NCBI GenBank assembly: GCA_022447335.1
Contig: JAKVCF010000043.1
Coordinates: forward strand, 1-15,884
Direction: 5' to 3'
DNA from: Planctomycetota bacterium
GTDB lineage: Bacteria > Planctomycetota > UBA1135
Length of the DNA stretch: 15,884 nucleotides
A program made the position numbers and the translations under genes. This document shows positions 14,570 to 15,884 of the stretch, in pieces. Each line of letters opens with the position of its first letter. Within the stretch, counting starts at the first letter, position 1. The notes below the pieces were generated by a model, which worked only from the letters and a program-made list of their open reading frames with translations, was not told the DNA's origin and did no database searches.

Positions 14570-15598
14570 TTAGCGCAGGAACCAGCGTACGACGCGCAGC
14601 GCGCCTTCCTTCCACGGCACGCGGTGTCCGGTGCCCGCGTCGGGAATGACCTCCTTGTTCGCCTTGTACCAGTCGTAGGTAGCAATCAAGGTTTGAGCAT
14701 TGGAGTACTTTGGGTCCCATCCGAGTGCGCGAAGCTTGTCGATCGAGACGAAGCTGTCCTGATCGGCCGTGCCGTAGATCCACTTGTAGAGCGGCGAAAG
14801 GCGTAGGAACTCCAGTACCGCAAGCGCGGACTTGCGCAGCCAGGCTGGGGTGCGGAACAAGCGCCTGCCCGTTCCGGCGTGCTCGAATAGCGCACCCAGA
14901 TCCTGGCCGACCGTGTCAAAATCAGCCGCGCCGACGTTGAAGACATCGTTGACTTGATCGGCGGGCCCCGTGCAAGCAATGCGCGCAGCATCGACCAGAT
15001 CTTCGACCGCGAGTAACTGGTAGCGGTTCTCGCCGTTTCCGATCACCGGGATCTTTACCCCGGCATCGACCCAGTCGAACAGGATCTGGAAGACACCGAG
15101 GCGCTCAGGTCCGATGAAGGTCTTGGGGCGCAGTACGCTGACACACTGACCGGCTGCACGCGCCTCGGCGCAGGCTTCCTCCGCCGCGACCTTCGATTCG
15201 CCATAGGGCCCGACCCCATCCATCAGGTCGTTCTCGTCAAGCGGATGGTGGTCCGGGATACCGTAGACCGCGGTGGAAGAAATGTGCACCACGCGTGGAA
15301 CCTTCAGTACGTGCGCAACGTCTAGTACAGCGCGCGTGCCTTCGAGGTTTACGCTGCGAATTTCAGTGGGCTTCCAGAGCGGTAGCGCGGCTGCCGCGTG
15401 CAGAATCACATCCGCATCCTGGCAGGCGGCATGCAAGGCTTCGCGGTCACGCACATCGGCTTGCATGGTCTGCGCACCTTTAGGGACTTCGCTCGGCACA
15501 AATTCGGCCAAGTCGAGCAGTACCAACTCATGCTCATGCAGGCCTTGTGCGAGGTGGAATCCAAGAAATCCAGCGGCGCCGGTGATAACGATTTTCAT
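14570..15598 (-). CDS. NAD-dependent epimerase/dehydratase, extended SDR
   Basis: The 342-residue protein is a cytoplasmic extended short-chain dehydrogenase. The Rossmann motif TGAAGFLG (6-13) binds NAD(P); D29 after the second strand (LVLLDLAEF) suggests NAD. Active-site residues are S108 in HISSTAVYG and Y132 and K136 in YGESK. LRPKTFIGPERLGVF and the late substrate-binding segments agree with sugar-nucleotide or sterol/terpenoid-type epimerases and dehydrogenases. Start is the ATG at 15598; AGGT (15607-15604) overlaps the stop of the upstream UbiA-like gene and serves as ribosome binding site, so the two are translationally coupled. With a polyprenyl-phosphate transferase as neighbour, a substrate such as a prenyl-phosphate-linked or nucleotide sugar is reasonable, but it is not the classical SDR type of DprE2 and the substrate is unproven. 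Confidence 0.85.
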   Translation of the reverse strand: MKIVITGAAGFLGFHLAQGLHEHELVLLDLAEFVPSEVPKGAQTMQADVRDREALHAACQDADVILHAAAALPLWKPTEIRSVNLEGTRAVLDVAHVLKVPRVVHISSTAVYGIPDHHPLDENDLMDGVGPYGESKVAAEEACAEARAAGQCVSVLRPKTFIGPERLGVFQILFDWVDAGVKIPVIGNGENRYQLLAVEDLVDAARIACTGPADQVNDVFNVGAADFDTVGQDLGALFEHAGTGRRLFRTPAWLRKSALAVLEFLRLSPLYKWIYGTADQDSFVSIDKLRALGWDPKYSNAQTLIATYDWYKANKEVIPDAGTGHRVPWKEGALRVVRWFLR

Positions 15599-15605
15599 CG
15601 CTTAC

Positions 15606-15884
15606 CTAAAGGTAGACGACCCAGCCGACGACCGTCCCGTAGCCCGCAATGCTGAGGAATAAAGGTAGGTCGCCAGTCAGCAATTTTTCGGGGCGCTCTC
15701 CCTGCTCTTGGCGGTAGACCAAGTAGAGGTAGCGCAGCACGCCGTAGGTGACGAAGGGGATCGTCCAAATCATGCCCGGTTCGCCGGCACGTGACTCTGG
15801 CACCTCGAGCGCGAGTAGTGCCCCTGGAAGTAAGGTGTAAAGCGTGTAGGTGACGAGCAGCACCGCGGCAACCACTGAAACCAT
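15606..15884 (-). CDS. UbiA-family prenyltransferase, C-terminal part (decaprenyl-phosphate phosphoribosyltransferase-like)
   Basis: Only the last ~92 residues lie in the window; the Met coded by the last three bases is probably internal, since the family is about 290-300 residues. Three hydrophobic segments (~2-24, 38-57 with a loop, 73-91) fit the end of a UbiA membrane fold. The section MIWTIPFVTYGVLRYLYLVY, then EKLLTGDLPLFLS, matches the tail of UbiA members annotated as decaprenyl-phosphate phosphoribosyltransferase, which transfer phosphoribose from PRPP to polyprenyl phosphate for arabinose or ribose donors of envelope glycans. The aspartate-rich catalytic motifs lie outside the window, so substrate cannot be checked. 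The SDR gene starts seven bases after its stop. Confidence 0.75.
   Translation of the reverse strand: MVSVVAAVLLVTYTLYTLLPGALLALEVPESRAGEPGMIWTIPFVTYGVLRYLYLVYRQEQGERPEKLLTGDLPLFLSIAGYGTVVGWVVYL

Noticed and set aside
1..15884. Mobile element, CRISPR array or defence island
   Set aside because: No transposase, integrase, spaced repeat array, tRNA junction or toxin-antitoxin pair was found; composition looks even across the window.

Overview
The window is a stretch of bacterial chromosome, moderately GC-rich and densely coding. It holds 13 genes, two of them cut by the window ends, with intergenic gaps of 145 bases or less. I see no rRNA, tRNA, CRISPR array, transposase or phage gene. The content is mainly core metabolism (glycolysis, pentose phosphate, riboflavin, tRNA modification) plus envelope and secretion functions. 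A two-domain RibBA, a large exported gluzincin-type protein of the kind common in planctomycetes, and a GspL/PilM-like plus GspM/PilO-like pair suggest a Gram-negative bacterium. Planctomycetota is my best guess, at low to moderate confidence and without any phylogenetic test.

Layout. Positions 1-1283 (minus): rpe followed by an Eis-like GNAT acetyltransferase that runs off the left edge. Positions 1322-1630 (plus): a small two-helix membrane protein, divergent from rpe. Positions 1658-5600 (minus): gap, pgk, an MscS-type mechanosensitive channel and a second GNAT-like protein, in that order of transcription. Positions 5688-6704 (plus): tilS, divergent from gap. Positions 6731-10678 (minus): a membrane-anchored coiled-coil trypsin-like protease followed by a 901-residue exported protein with an HEXXH metalloprotease motif. 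Positions 10824-14529 (plus): ribBA, then a GspL/PilM-like cytoplasmic-membrane protein and a small one-helix GspM/PilO-like partner. Positions 14570-15884 (minus): the C-terminal third of a UbiA-type prenyl-phosphate transferase, followed by an extended SDR.

How the genes work together. gap and pgk carry out consecutive glycolytic steps and are 10 bases apart; rpe adds a pentose-phosphate step in a separate unit. The two exported proteases are 57 bases apart and probably act together outside the cytoplasm. The GspL-like and GspM-like proteins look like the inner-membrane platform pair of a type II secretion or type IV pilus machine, but no other component of such a machine lies in the window. 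The UbiA-like protein and SDR overlap at the stop codon/Shine-Dalgarno level and probably belong to an envelope polysaccharide or prenyl-phosphate-sugar pathway.

Points most worth a second look: a glutamine at the RibB metal-ligand position usually held by histidine; the isolated secretion-platform pair with a long acidic insert; the two-protease module; the inverted repeat and candidate promoters upstream of ribBA; and the scarcity of Shine-Dalgarno sequences at first genes compared with genes inside operons.
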